From Clostridiales bacterium (GTDB lineage Bacteria; Bacillota; Clostridia; Caldicoprobacterales; Xylanivirgaceae), in the NCBI GenBank assembly GCA_012799205.1, contig JAAZLT010000086.1:1-36291 (forward strand): 36,291 nt of DNA, written 5' to 3'. The first letter of the stretch is position 1, and the number at the start of each line of letters is the position of its first letter. The notes under the pieces were generated by a model. That model saw only the letters and a program-made list of their open reading frames with translations, ran no database searches and was not told the origin of the DNA. Position numbers and translations under genes: made by a program. Below are positions 27,983-36,291 of the stretch, in pieces.

Positions 27983-30900
27983 TTATAAAACGATCTTTTC
28001 TTCATCTTTAAGTTCCTTTAGTTTTGAGAATATATATTGCACCTTCATATTATCAGATTTAGTGAGCGTTTCAAAATCTCCTATTAGCACCAGCTTTGTT
28101 TTAGCCCTAGAAAGCGCCACATTCACCCTTCTAAAATCTCTCAAAAATCCAGTCTTAGTCGGGCCATCGTCTATCTCGTAGTTACTTCTGACCCAGTTTA
28201 TAATTACAATATCCTGTTCTCTACCCTGGAATGAATCTATGGTATATATATTCTTGTTTATAAATTGGCCCAATGCCTGATTATGCTCTGCAAAATATTC
28301 AGAGCTCTCCATAAAGAGTTCTTTTATCTTCTCTGCATGGGCTTTATAGGGAGTAATAATACAGATATCATTTAAATCCTTGCCATCAACCAAAAGATCC
28401 ATCACCTTCTTTATAGACAACATAGCTTCAGTGAGATTAAAATAGGTAGAGTTTACCTCTGTTTCTGCCCTTGTTTCAGGATCTGTGATCTCTGATGTAT
28501 CTATTATTTCAATGGCATCACTTGGAAAGAATTTCTCCCTTTCGCTTTTTGGTATCTTATAATATTTAGACTCTAGATTAGGAGTGAGCCCTCCATCATA
28601 TACAAGGTCCGATATTAAGGAGACCATTTGAGGGTTTTGCGTTCTATAGTTTATATCTAAAAACACGCTATTAAACCTGTATTTATCCGTTATCAATAGT
28701 TCAAAGAGACTTCTTTGTAGATCCTCTCTAGTTTGTATATCCATATATGGATCATATTCCATTAGTATCTCATTTTGTATAGGAAACGGAGGTATCTGCA
28801 GATGATCGCCTATCATCACACATCGATTCGCAAATTGTAGAGCGAACAATGTCTCGGGTATATTCATCTGGGATGCCTCATCTATTATTAGAATATCAAA
28901 TCTATCCATATCAAAATTCCTATCTAATAAAAAGCCCATGGGCGTTCCTAGCACAATTTTATTTTTACCCTCTAGAAGCGCCAAATATTCTGGGTTAGAT
29001 GTAGATATAGTGGGAGCATAGGAAAGGGTTGATTTAAATTCTATATTATTCCCAGTTCTTAGAACTCTTACCTTGCCCTTAGCCAACTTCTCTAGTACAT
29101 TATCTACGGCAATATTGGTCTTTGCCATTATAAGCACATCTTTGCCCCTATTATAGTATTGGAGAGCAATTTCCTCAATTAAAGTAGTCTTTCCAGTGCC
29201 TGGAGGCCCTTGGACTATGACAAGGGGGTTATCCGAGTTAAGAGACAGAGCAAGCTCTACACCTTGCCTTTGCGCGCTGTTTGTGACTATATCTTTGTTA
29301 TAAAATTTATCATCAGAAATAGTATCAAATTTTTCTACAGCTTTAGAGTTTTTTAGCCCAAGCACTATTGCTAGGAGCCCATCTAGTACATCATTTTCTA
29401 TTTCATATATTAAAGCATTGATATAGTCTAGTAGAATGCTATCATTAGAATCTCTAGCAAAGGCATCTATATTTGCAAGGCCCTCCTCTGTCAAATTACT
29501 AAAGGATTTGAGCTCTACTATATATCCATCATTCATTTTCTTTTCACGACATTCTAATACCTCAAACTCATATTTGCCATGGGCGTGTATAATATCCCCC
29601 GGGAAAAGTGCTACAGGGATCTGATATATAACCGAATCTTCTAGGGTTACCAAAAACATAGCATCTATATGATGAAAGGTCTTAATCTGTATCTCTAATA
29701 TCTTTGTATACATATTGAGCCAATCTACTATCTCTTTAGCATCGTTTAAATTCGCCTTATCAGGTTCTGCAAATTGTATCTTATTTTCTAGTTCAAAGTC
29801 TGGTTCTTTTATACCTACAAGCCTATAAAGATCAGACCTTCTTAACCTATAATCCCCATTTCTAGGTTTTCTCAAGCCCAGTACATCCCTTGGGACACTT
29901 TTTAAATGGTCATATAAAAAATCTAAATATTTCTTCTTAGTTAGTGGAGCAAGCACAGTTACAAGCCCCCTCTTATAGATATCTGCCTTTTTGGCATTGT
30001 TTATGGCGCTATATTTACGACATAAACTTTCTAAGGGGAATAATTTAAGATAGCTATTTATAAAAGATTTCATATTTGCTCTACTGTCAAAGTATTTTTT
30101 ATGTCTTTTATTATCTATTGTGCTAAGCCTACCTGTGCGCGGGTTAATGTCTAGTTTTGGGATATTTAATACATTAAATAAATACTCATTTATCTGGACA
30201 TCCTTTTTTGGCACCTTTGCTGCATAGTGATAGTATAATCCACATAGGGTTTTATTGTTTAAAAATGCCAGCTCTACAGAATCAAACTCTCTTGTGCCCA
30301 TAAGTCTTGGATGGACAAGACCCATCTCTGCAGCTGCCCTTATTACAATCTCTCTTTGTACATATCTAGGTACTCTTTCCCATCTAACCATAGTAGAGTT
30401 TGAGATAGCTGTAATCCACTCATTTATGCTTAGCTCTTCTACGCCTAGTTCATCGAATATATGTTTTAATACCGGCTCATCTCTACTCTCCATACTACTA
30501 CTAAAATAATAATATAATCCTGATAGAGTTTTGCCACCTAATAGTTCAAATCTAGTATTGGCAAGGTCATTATAGTTCATAAATCTAGGGTTTTGAAAGC
30601 CCAATTCATAGGCGGCCCTATATAATATATCTCTTTTTATATACTTTGGTATGGAGTCCCACTTGACTTTAGAATTCTCCCTGCTTATGATAAAGATCCA
30701 CTGATCTGTATTTAGGCGGGGTACACCCAAAGTTTCGCACATATACTCTATTACATCCTGTGTTGTCTCTTTGCCTAGAGTTTCGATACCTTGTAGGCTA
30801 CTAAAATGCGTATACAAAGAGGTAAGAGTTTTGCCGCCTAAGGCCCTAGTGGGCTCATTCAACTCCTCATATTTGAGCATACGAGGGTTGTCTTTGCCAT

Positions 30901-31891
30901 GTTCTCTCACCTTTAAAAACAAAAGTCCTCTTATATGCTCTTTAGATGCAAGATCCCAGTTGTAATTTTTGCTACGAGATAGCAGCGCTACCCATTCATT
31001 GAAGGAGAGAGGGGGGATGTCGTACATATTGCATATGTAGTCTATGCTAGATACGCCATCTTTCTCCGCTCCGAAAAACCTGGACACGAAGCTATAGAGA
31101 CTTATGCCCTTTAGACATTTTAGTTTAATCTTTAGATCATCTGTAGACATCATGCGAGGATTAGTATATCCAAGTTCTGATCCTGCCTCTAATAATAGTC
31201 TATGCATTATATCAGATGGTATTATGTCCCAGAAAACTGTAGTAGAATCACTGGTAATATATTCAATCCAACAATTATAATCTATCTCTATATTAAGTGA
31301 ATCGCACATATATTTTATGACACTGCCTCGGATTCCCGACGCCTGCCTCCTAAAATAGGTATAAAATCCCGTAAGAGTTCTTCCATTTAGGAAATCAAAT
31401 TTCCTAGAAAAGTCCTCATTTCTAAAAAATATGGGATGTGAATATCCAAGCTCCTTTGCTGCCATAAGAAAGATTTTTCTTTTAGCAGGGTCTGAGATAT
31501 TCTTCCATGAGAATATATTTTTATGACCTATATGGTATATCCATTCATCTGGGCTGACATCTGGGATGCCTAGATTATCACATACATTTTTTATAATATG
31601 CTCCCCAGGTTTTCTGGGGACATTATTTTTATAATATGAATAAAGGCCGTTTAATGGAGAATAGTTTATAAATTCAAATCTATGCTCTTCTAGATCTTTG
31701 GACGCAACAAAGCGAGGGCTTGAAAGATTGAGTTCATCTGCAACCTTATATAAAAGTTCTTGATGAATTTTTCTACCCACCCTTTCCCAAGTAAAGGCCT
31801 TGGGCCTTTTTTGCCTGTCCTGCCTAGAGAGAATCTCCACAACGTCCTCTAAGGATCTATATTGTATTTTATCTTTAGCTACTGCACACAC
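27983..31891 (-). CDS. 1302-aa protein: about six N-terminal ~92-aa tandem repeats, linker, C-terminal Upf1/DNA2-like SF1 helicase
   Basis: Helicase motifs: IVQGPPGTGKTTLIEE (I; about 29186-29209), ILIIDEASQMNIPETLFAL (II), VMIGDHLQIPP (III), INYRTQNPQMVSLIS (IV), ICIITPYKAHAEKI, IYTIDSFQGREQDIVII (V), RRVNVALSRAKTKLVLIGD (VI). GTG start with AAAGGAGA upstream. Confidence 0.95.
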   Translation of the reverse strand: MCAVAKDKIQYRSLEDVVEILSRQDRQKRPKAFTWERVGRKIHQELLYKVADELNLSSPRFVASKDLEEHRFEFINYSPLNGLYSYYKNNVPRKPGEHIIKNVCDNLGIPDVSPDEWIYHIGHKNIFSWKNISDPAKRKIFLMAAKELGYSHPIFFRNEDFSRKFDFLNGRTLTGFYTYFRRQASGIRGSVIKYMCDSLNIEIDYNCWIEYITSDSTTVFWDIIPSDIMHRLLLEAGSELGYTNPRMMSTDDLKIKLKCLKGISLYSFVSRFFGAEKDGVSSIDYICNMYDIPPLSFNEWVALLSRSKNYNWDLASKEHIRGLLFLKVREHGKDNPRMLKYEELNEPTRALGGKTLTSLYTHFSSLQGIETLGKETTQDVIEYMCETLGVPRLNTDQWIFIISRENSKVKWDSIPKYIKRDILYRAAYELGFQNPRFMNYNDLANTRFELLGGKTLSGLYYYFSSSMESRDEPVLKHIFDELGVEELSINEWITAISNSTMVRWERVPRYVQREIVIRAAAEMGLVHPRLMGTREFDSVELAFLNNKTLCGLYYHYAAKVPKKDVQINEYLFNVLNIPKLDINPRTGRLSTIDNKRHKKYFDSRANMKSFINSYLKLFPLESLCRKYSAINNAKKADIYKRGLVTVLAPLTKKKYLDFLYDHLKSVPRDVLGLRKPRNGDYRLRRSDLYRLVGIKEPDFELENKIQFAEPDKANLNDAKEIVDWLNMYTKILEIQIKTFHHIDAMFLVTLEDSVIYQIPVALFPGDIIHAHGKYEFEVLECREKKMNDGYIVELKSFSNLTEEGLANIDAFARDSNDSILLDYINALIYEIENDVLDGLLAIVLGLKNSKAVEKFDTISDDKFYNKDIVTNSAQRQGVELALSLNSDNPLVIVQGPPGTGKTTLIEEIALQYYNRGKDVLIMAKTNIAVDNVLEKLAKGKVRVLRTGNNIEFKSTLSYAPTISTSNPEYLALLEGKNKIVLGTPMGFLLDRNFDMDRFDILIIDEASQMNIPETLFALQFANRCVMIGDHLQIPPFPIQNEILMEYDPYMDIQTREDLQRSLFELLITDKYRFNSVFLDINYRTQNPQMVSLISDLVYDGGLTPNLESKYYKIPKSEREKFFPSDAIEIIDTSEITDPETRAETEVNSTYFNLTEAMLSIKKVMDLLVDGKDLNDICIITPYKAHAEKIKELFMESSEYFAEHNQALGQFINKNIYTIDSFQGREQDIVIINWVRSNYEIDDGPTKTGFLRDFRRVNVALSRAKTKLVLIGDFETLTKSDNMKVQYIFSKLKELKDEEKIVL
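30152..31858 (-). repeat. Six tandem ~90-98-aa protein repeats (residues about 12-580)
   Basis: Aligned by eye: EW(I/V)...S....W..(I/V)P..I.R.(I/L)L..AA.ELG(Y/F).(N/H)PR.M...DL....F..L.GKTL.GLY.YF.......VI.Y.CD.LGI..L. Approximate bounds in residues: 12-112, 113-204, 205-295, 296-393, 394-487, 488-580. Confidence 0.85.
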
Positions 31892-32127
31892 TGTAGAAAT
31901 CTCCTTTATAAAAAAATTAATTATGTCAATAAATCACCTATATTAACATTATACTTTAAATACCACCTGAGGATAATGGCAAGAATAACAGATTTTTAGG
32001 TGGTCCTTTTTGTGGATATTGACAGTAAGTATCCGGCATCCGAGTTCTTTTATATAGTTGGATATGATATAATGAACACATTGTATAGATAAATATATCA
32101 TATATAGAAAGGGGATCATAAAGGCTT

Positions 32128-33483
32128 ATGAACATTGAAGATATAGAGATTGTAAAGTGCATAGAAAAACATAGGGATTTGATATTAGATGCAGAAAGAC
32201 GCATATGGAAAAATCCGGAGACGGGATATAAAGAGTGGGAGACATCTTCATATCTTGAGAAAGAGTTTGAAAAGTTAGGATATACTTTGGTGCGGGCAGA
32301 AGATATACCAGGTTTTTATACCAAGATAGAAACAGGGCGCGAGGGGCCTTGTGTGCTCATTTTGGGAGAGTTAGATTCGCTTTTATGCCATGATCATCCC
32401 GAGGCAGACCCAAAGACCGGTGCTGTGCATGCGTGTGGACATAATGCACAATGTGCAGCTCTACTTGGCATTGCCGCAGCATTAAAAGAAGATGGTGCAC
32501 TAGATGGCCTTTCGGGATCTATTAAATTATGTGCTGTTCCGGCGGAGGAGCTCATAGAGACTGAATATAGGGAAACCCTTAGAAAAAAAGGCATTATCCG
32601 TTATTACGGGGGTAAGACAGAGTTTTTATCCAGAGGGTATTTTGACGATGTAGATTTGGCTATAATGGTTCACACAACAGTAGGCGAAAGAGGTTTTGTC
32701 ATCAAAGAAGGCGGTAATGGATGTATTGTCAAAAATATTGAATTTAGGGGGAAGGCTTCTCATGCTGGGGGTTCGCCCCATAGAGGGATTAACGCATTAT
32801 ATGCTACCAACGTGGCTATGACAGCGATAAATGCACTTAGAGAGACTTTTAAAGATCAGGATCATGTGAGAGTGCATCCTATAATTACATCAGGGGGAAC
32901 GGCCGTAAATGCTATACCCAGCTCTGTGACACTGCAAAGCTATGTTAGGGGTAAGAGTATAGAGGCTATAAAGGGTGAAAATGAAAAGATAAACAGGGCA
33001 TTAGCGGCAGCTGCGGCTTCTCTTGGGGCAAATGTAAAAATATCTGATAGACCGGGATATACACCGCTTATAAACGATGAAAACCTAAAGAAAGTGGCAG
33101 CCGAGGCCATGCATATGTTACTACCCTCTGATTTAGTAGAAATAACCGATGGATGGGGAACGGGTAGTACAGATATGGGGGATATATCCGCAGTTATCCC
33201 AGCAATACATCCCTATTCATGTGGTGCCAGTGGGACAGGTCATGGAAACGACTATTATATAGAACATCCTGAGAGCGCCTGTTTAGATTCTGCTAGGTTG
33301 CAGCTTATGATATTAAAGCTACTTCTTGAAAATGATGCAGCTAGAGGAAGAGAGATTGTAGAGAAGAGACAGATGCGCTATGAAACAATAGAAGATTTTT
33401 TAGAAGACTTAGATAGAGCAATCTTAGATAAAGAGGCAGTACTTTATAATGATGATGGAACAGTTACATTGGACTTTAATTAG
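32128..33483 (+). CDS. M20-family metallopeptidase/amidohydrolase
   Basis: ILGELDSLLCHDHPEADPKTGAVHACGHNAQCAALLGIAAAL; PAEELIE; ASHAGGSPHRGINALYA dimerisation-domain signature. Confidence 0.93.
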   Translation: MNIEDIEIVKCIEKHRDLILDAERRIWKNPETGYKEWETSSYLEKEFEKLGYTLVRAEDIPGFYTKIETGREGPCVLILGELDSLLCHDHPEADPKTGAVHACGHNAQCAALLGIAAALKEDGALDGLSGSIKLCAVPAEELIETEYRETLRKKGIIRYYGGKTEFLSRGYFDDVDLAIMVHTTVGERGFVIKEGGNGCIVKNIEFRGKASHAGGSPHRGINALYATNVAMTAINALRETFKDQDHVRVHPIITSGGTAVNAIPSSVTLQSYVRGKSIEAIKGENEKINRALAAAAASLGANVKISDRPGYTPLINDENLKKVAAEAMHMLLPSDLVEITDGWGTGSTDMGDISAVIPAIHPYSCGASGTGHGNDYYIEHPESACLDSARLQLMILKLLLENDAARGREIVEKRQMRYETIEDFLEDLDRAILDKEAVLYNDDGTVTLDFN

Positions 33484-33582
33484 CTTTATGAGATATACAA
33501 GCCAAACAAGTGGTAGTATATTATAATAGGTATGAAAATAAATATCTATATCAATTAATGATAGCTCAAGGAGGAATATATA

Positions 33583-34413
33583 ATGAAATTATCAATAGCA
33601 TTGCAACTTTATTCAGTAAGAGATTTTGTAGAAAAGGATTTAAGAGATACACTTAAGAAAGTGAAGGAAATAGGATATGATGGGGTGGAGTTTGCAGGCC
33701 TATATGGACATGAACCAGCAAAGATAAAAGTCATGTTGGATGAAATAGGCTTAATACCCGTATCTGCCCATGTACCTTTAGAAGATATGCTAAAAGCCCC
33801 CGATAAGGTCATTAGCGCATATGCTGACATTGGATGTGAATACATAGCAGTACCACATTTGTTGCAAGAGCGCCGACCGGGGACAGAAGGATTTGCCCAG
33901 ACCATAAAGGATATAAAAGAAATGGCAAAAATAGCTCAAAAGTACAATTTGCAGATGTTATATCATAACCATGATTTTGAATTTGTTAAAATAGACGGGG
34001 AGTATGGACTAGACATTCTCTATAGGTCCATACCAGAAGAGCTTCTTAAAACTGAAATTGACACCTGTTGGATAAATATAGCTGGCGAAGATCCTGCTGA
34101 ATATATAAGAAAATATACAGGCAGATCTCCCGTGGTTCATTTAAAGGACTTTTATATGAGTGATAATGAAAAGCCAGAACAGCTATATGAACTTATTGGC
34201 ACAGAGGGCAATGAAAAGTCAGAAAAAGGGAAGGGAGAATTTGAATTTAGACCTGTGGGGCATGGAATGCAAGATTTTACATCTATTCTAAAGGCCTCTA
34301 AAGAGGCAGGAGCCCAATGGCTAATAGTGGAACAAGATCAGCCCTCTTTGGATAAGACATCTATGGAATGCGCTTCAATGAGTCGAGAATACTTAAAAAA
34401 ACTTGGGTTATAA
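33583..34413 (+). CDS. Sugar phosphate isomerase/epimerase (TIM barrel)
   Basis: LSIALQLYSVRDFVEKDLRDTLKKVKEIGYDGVEFAGLYGH...YHNHDFEF...EIDTCWINIAGEDPAEYIRKYTGR...VHLKDF. Confidence 0.93.
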   Translation: MKLSIALQLYSVRDFVEKDLRDTLKKVKEIGYDGVEFAGLYGHEPAKIKVMLDEIGLIPVSAHVPLEDMLKAPDKVISAYADIGCEYIAVPHLLQERRPGTEGFAQTIKDIKEMAKIAQKYNLQMLYHNHDFEFVKIDGEYGLDILYRSIPEELLKTEIDTCWINIAGEDPAEYIRKYTGRSPVVHLKDFYMSDNEKPEQLYELIGTEGNEKSEKGKGEFEFRPVGHGMQDFTSILKASKEAGAQWLIVEQDQPSLDKTSMECASMSREYLKKLGL

Positions 34414-34472
34414 ATATTTAAACTCTTGGAACCATATGTAAATATAGATAATGGTAGTAGGGAGAATATAAT

Positions 34473-36074
34473 ATGAGCAGGAAAAAAGCAATTATAATAA
34501 CAACTATATTAACTTTAATTATAGGCATTATAGCATTTTACCTATTGCTCCCGGCATTGAATATCAAATCAGAAGGATTCTGGTTATTTATAATGGGAAT
34601 TGTAGGCCTCTCTAGTTTTATCTTGGTTGTACTCTATAGTATAGTTGGATATGATTTTAAAAAAGTCACTGCTGGTTCTAGTACAATATTGATATTATTA
34701 GTCTCAGTATTACTTATCGGTCAAGCAAGTAGTGCAGTTATATTTAGAGCAAAAAGCTATGCAAAGCTAATGCATAGCCATATAACAGAACATGATTTTG
34801 AAGATTACAACGCAACTATAGAAAATGTTCCACTTATGGATAAAGACAGTGCCATGAAAATAGCCAATAGAAAATTAGGTGAGCTAGAGGATGTGATCTC
34901 TCAGTATGAAATTGATGATACGGAGCAGATAACTGTAAGGGGTGAGCCAATTAGAGTGGCCTGTCTAAATCACGCCGGATTTATTAAATGGCTCAGTAAT
35001 CGTCATAGTGGCACACCAGGATTTATTAAAGTGGATATGAATACGCAAGAGGCAGAACTGGTTAGGGTGGATGGAGGCATAAAATACACAAAAAGTGATT
35101 TTTTCGGTAGGGATTTAACCAGATATCTAAGGATGAATTATCCAACTAAAATATTCTGGGAGACAACATTAGAGCTAGATGAAAAAGAGCATCCCTACTG
35201 GGTGACAGCGACCCTAGATAAAACTATAGGCCTATTCGGAGGCACAGAGGTATCGGGGGCTGTGTTAATAGATGCCGTTACGGGTGAACATGCTCTATAT
35301 AGTTTAGAAGATATTCCAGAATGGGTAGATAATGTCTATGGATCTAGCTTACTATTAGATCAATTCGATAAATATGGAATGTATCAAAATGGTTTTTTAA
35401 ACTCTATAATCGGACAAAAAGGCGTTAGAAGGACTACGGAGGGCTATAATTATATTCCACAAGGCAATGATAACTGGATTTATACTGGAATAACCAGTGT
35501 AGGAAAAGATGAGAGCAATATAGGTTTTATACTGGTCAATAAAAGAACCAAAGAGACCCATTACTACGGTGTATCAGGAGCGGAAGAGTTCTCCGCAATG
35601 AATAGTGCAGAGGGTGCAGTACAGCATCTAGGGTATAGATCTACCTTCCCGCTACTTTTAAAAATAGGGGGTCAACCTACCTATTTAGTATCATTAAAGG
35701 ATAGTGGCGGGCTGGTGAAAATGTATGCAATGGTGAATGTGGCAAAATATCAAATTGTAGCTACAGGCAGCAATATATCTGAAACCCTATCCCAATATAG
35801 TAAGCTTTTAAAAGATAGTGGAATCAACGTAAGCGGCTTGGGGTCTAAGAGTATATCGGGTATAATAGAGGATATAAAGATGGCAACTGTAGAGGGGAAT
35901 TCCAATTACTTTATTAAATTAAAAGGGGATGCAAGTTATTACCTATTGGACATTAGGGATAATAAAAGGGCGGGTATCTTAAGCCTAGGGGATCATATTA
36001 TATTAAATCTAGAAGTAATTGATAATGGTAGTGATATAGTGCCAGCACAACTGCAAGATGGCGATGGGTTTTGA
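34473..36074 (+). CDS. Large conserved hypothetical membrane protein (three N-terminal TMs plus ~430-aa soluble region)
   Basis: Hydrophobic segments at about residues 7-30, 37-60 and 70-92, then a long soluble domain. Confidence 0.8.
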   Translation: MSRKKAIIITTILTLIIGIIAFYLLLPALNIKSEGFWLFIMGIVGLSSFILVVLYSIVGYDFKKVTAGSSTILILLVSVLLIGQASSAVIFRAKSYAKLMHSHITEHDFEDYNATIENVPLMDKDSAMKIANRKLGELEDVISQYEIDDTEQITVRGEPIRVACLNHAGFIKWLSNRHSGTPGFIKVDMNTQEAELVRVDGGIKYTKSDFFGRDLTRYLRMNYPTKIFWETTLELDEKEHPYWVTATLDKTIGLFGGTEVSGAVLIDAVTGEHALYSLEDIPEWVDNVYGSSLLLDQFDKYGMYQNGFLNSIIGQKGVRRTTEGYNYIPQGNDNWIYTGITSVGKDESNIGFILVNKRTKETHYYGVSGAEEFSAMNSAEGAVQHLGYRSTFPLLLKIGGQPTYLVSLKDSGGLVKMYAMVNVAKYQIVATGSNISETLSQYSKLLKDSGINVSGLGSKSISGIIEDIKMATVEGNSNYFIKLKGDASYYLLDIRDNKRAGILSLGDHIILNLEVIDNGSDIVPAQLQDGDGF

Positions 36075-36128
36075 TGTAGAGTTAAGAATGTTTTCATGCG
36101 ATCATCTATGAACATTGTTAATATTTAA

Positions 36129-36291
36129 ACATATGTCAAAATACCAGTGACACCGCAGGGTATAAAGGCTATTAGTATGATAAAGTAATTAGGAATAAAC
36201 ATAACGGCTACTGCCGTATTTACACAACGGCAAAGTCTTTTGGCTGCTAAAGCGAGAGCAGATTTTTTGGCTCCCTATAATGATGATGGAA
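36129..36291 (+). pseudogene. Decayed transaldolase / fructose-6-phosphate aldolase-like fragment with in-frame stop; runs off the window edge
   Basis: Frame from 36129: TYVKIPVTPQGIKAISMIK*LGINITATAVFTQRQSLLAAKARADFLAPYNDDG. This matches the small transaldolase pattern (YVKIPVTPEGxKAIxxLKxxGINVTATAxFTxxQxxLAAxAGADYxAPY). Stop TAA before 36129; no N-terminal half recognisable upstream. Confidence 0.75.

Noticed and set aside
32013-32093. Short reading frame VDIDSKYPASEFFYIVGYDIMNTLYR in the intergenic region
   Set aside because: No ribosome-binding site, overlaps a likely promoter (TATAAT near 32067), no recognisable family
32400-32480. M20 motif reads HACGHNAQ in place of the usual HACGHDxH, suggesting an inactive enzyme
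   Set aside because: The metal-binding Cys and His of CGH, the PAEE glutamates and downstream His residues are retained; the change is probably a subfamily feature
1-36291. CRISPR arrays, tRNA/rRNA genes, insertion sequences or prophage
   Set aside because: No regularly spaced short repeats, cloverleaf/rRNA sequences, transposase motifs or phage structural genes were recognised; a dedicated search could still find small elements

Overview
A 36.3-kb window from a low-GC Gram-positive (Clostridia-like) chromosome, judged from T-box leaders, TTGACA/TATAAT promoters and gene content. Most of it is housekeeping: T-box-thrS; L20-type leader-infC-rpmI-rplT; a TrmH/SpoU rRNA methyltransferase; a short YqzL-like ORF absent from the ORF track; T-box-pheS-pheT; zapA; mutS2; xylB; a chemotaxis receptor; a response regulator-histidine kinase-HtrA cluster; a cysteine desulfurase-thiI pair; and an L,D-transpeptidase. 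The right third is accessory: a sugar/sugar-acid metabolism cluster containing a collapsed enolase-superfamily gene, a 1302-aa minus-strand protein with about six tandem ~92-aa repeats fused to a complete Upf1/DNA2-like SF1 helicase, an M20 peptidase, a second sugar-phosphate isomerase, a large membrane protein, and a decayed transaldolase-like fragment at the right edge. Leading finds: the repeat-helicase protein; a probable AUA start codon for infC; the YqzL-like ORF between the promoter and the pheST T-box; and two pseudogenes seen by reading across frames and stops. No tRNA, rRNA, CRISPR array or intact mobile element was recognised. All homology calls are from reading the protein sequences; no database search was run.
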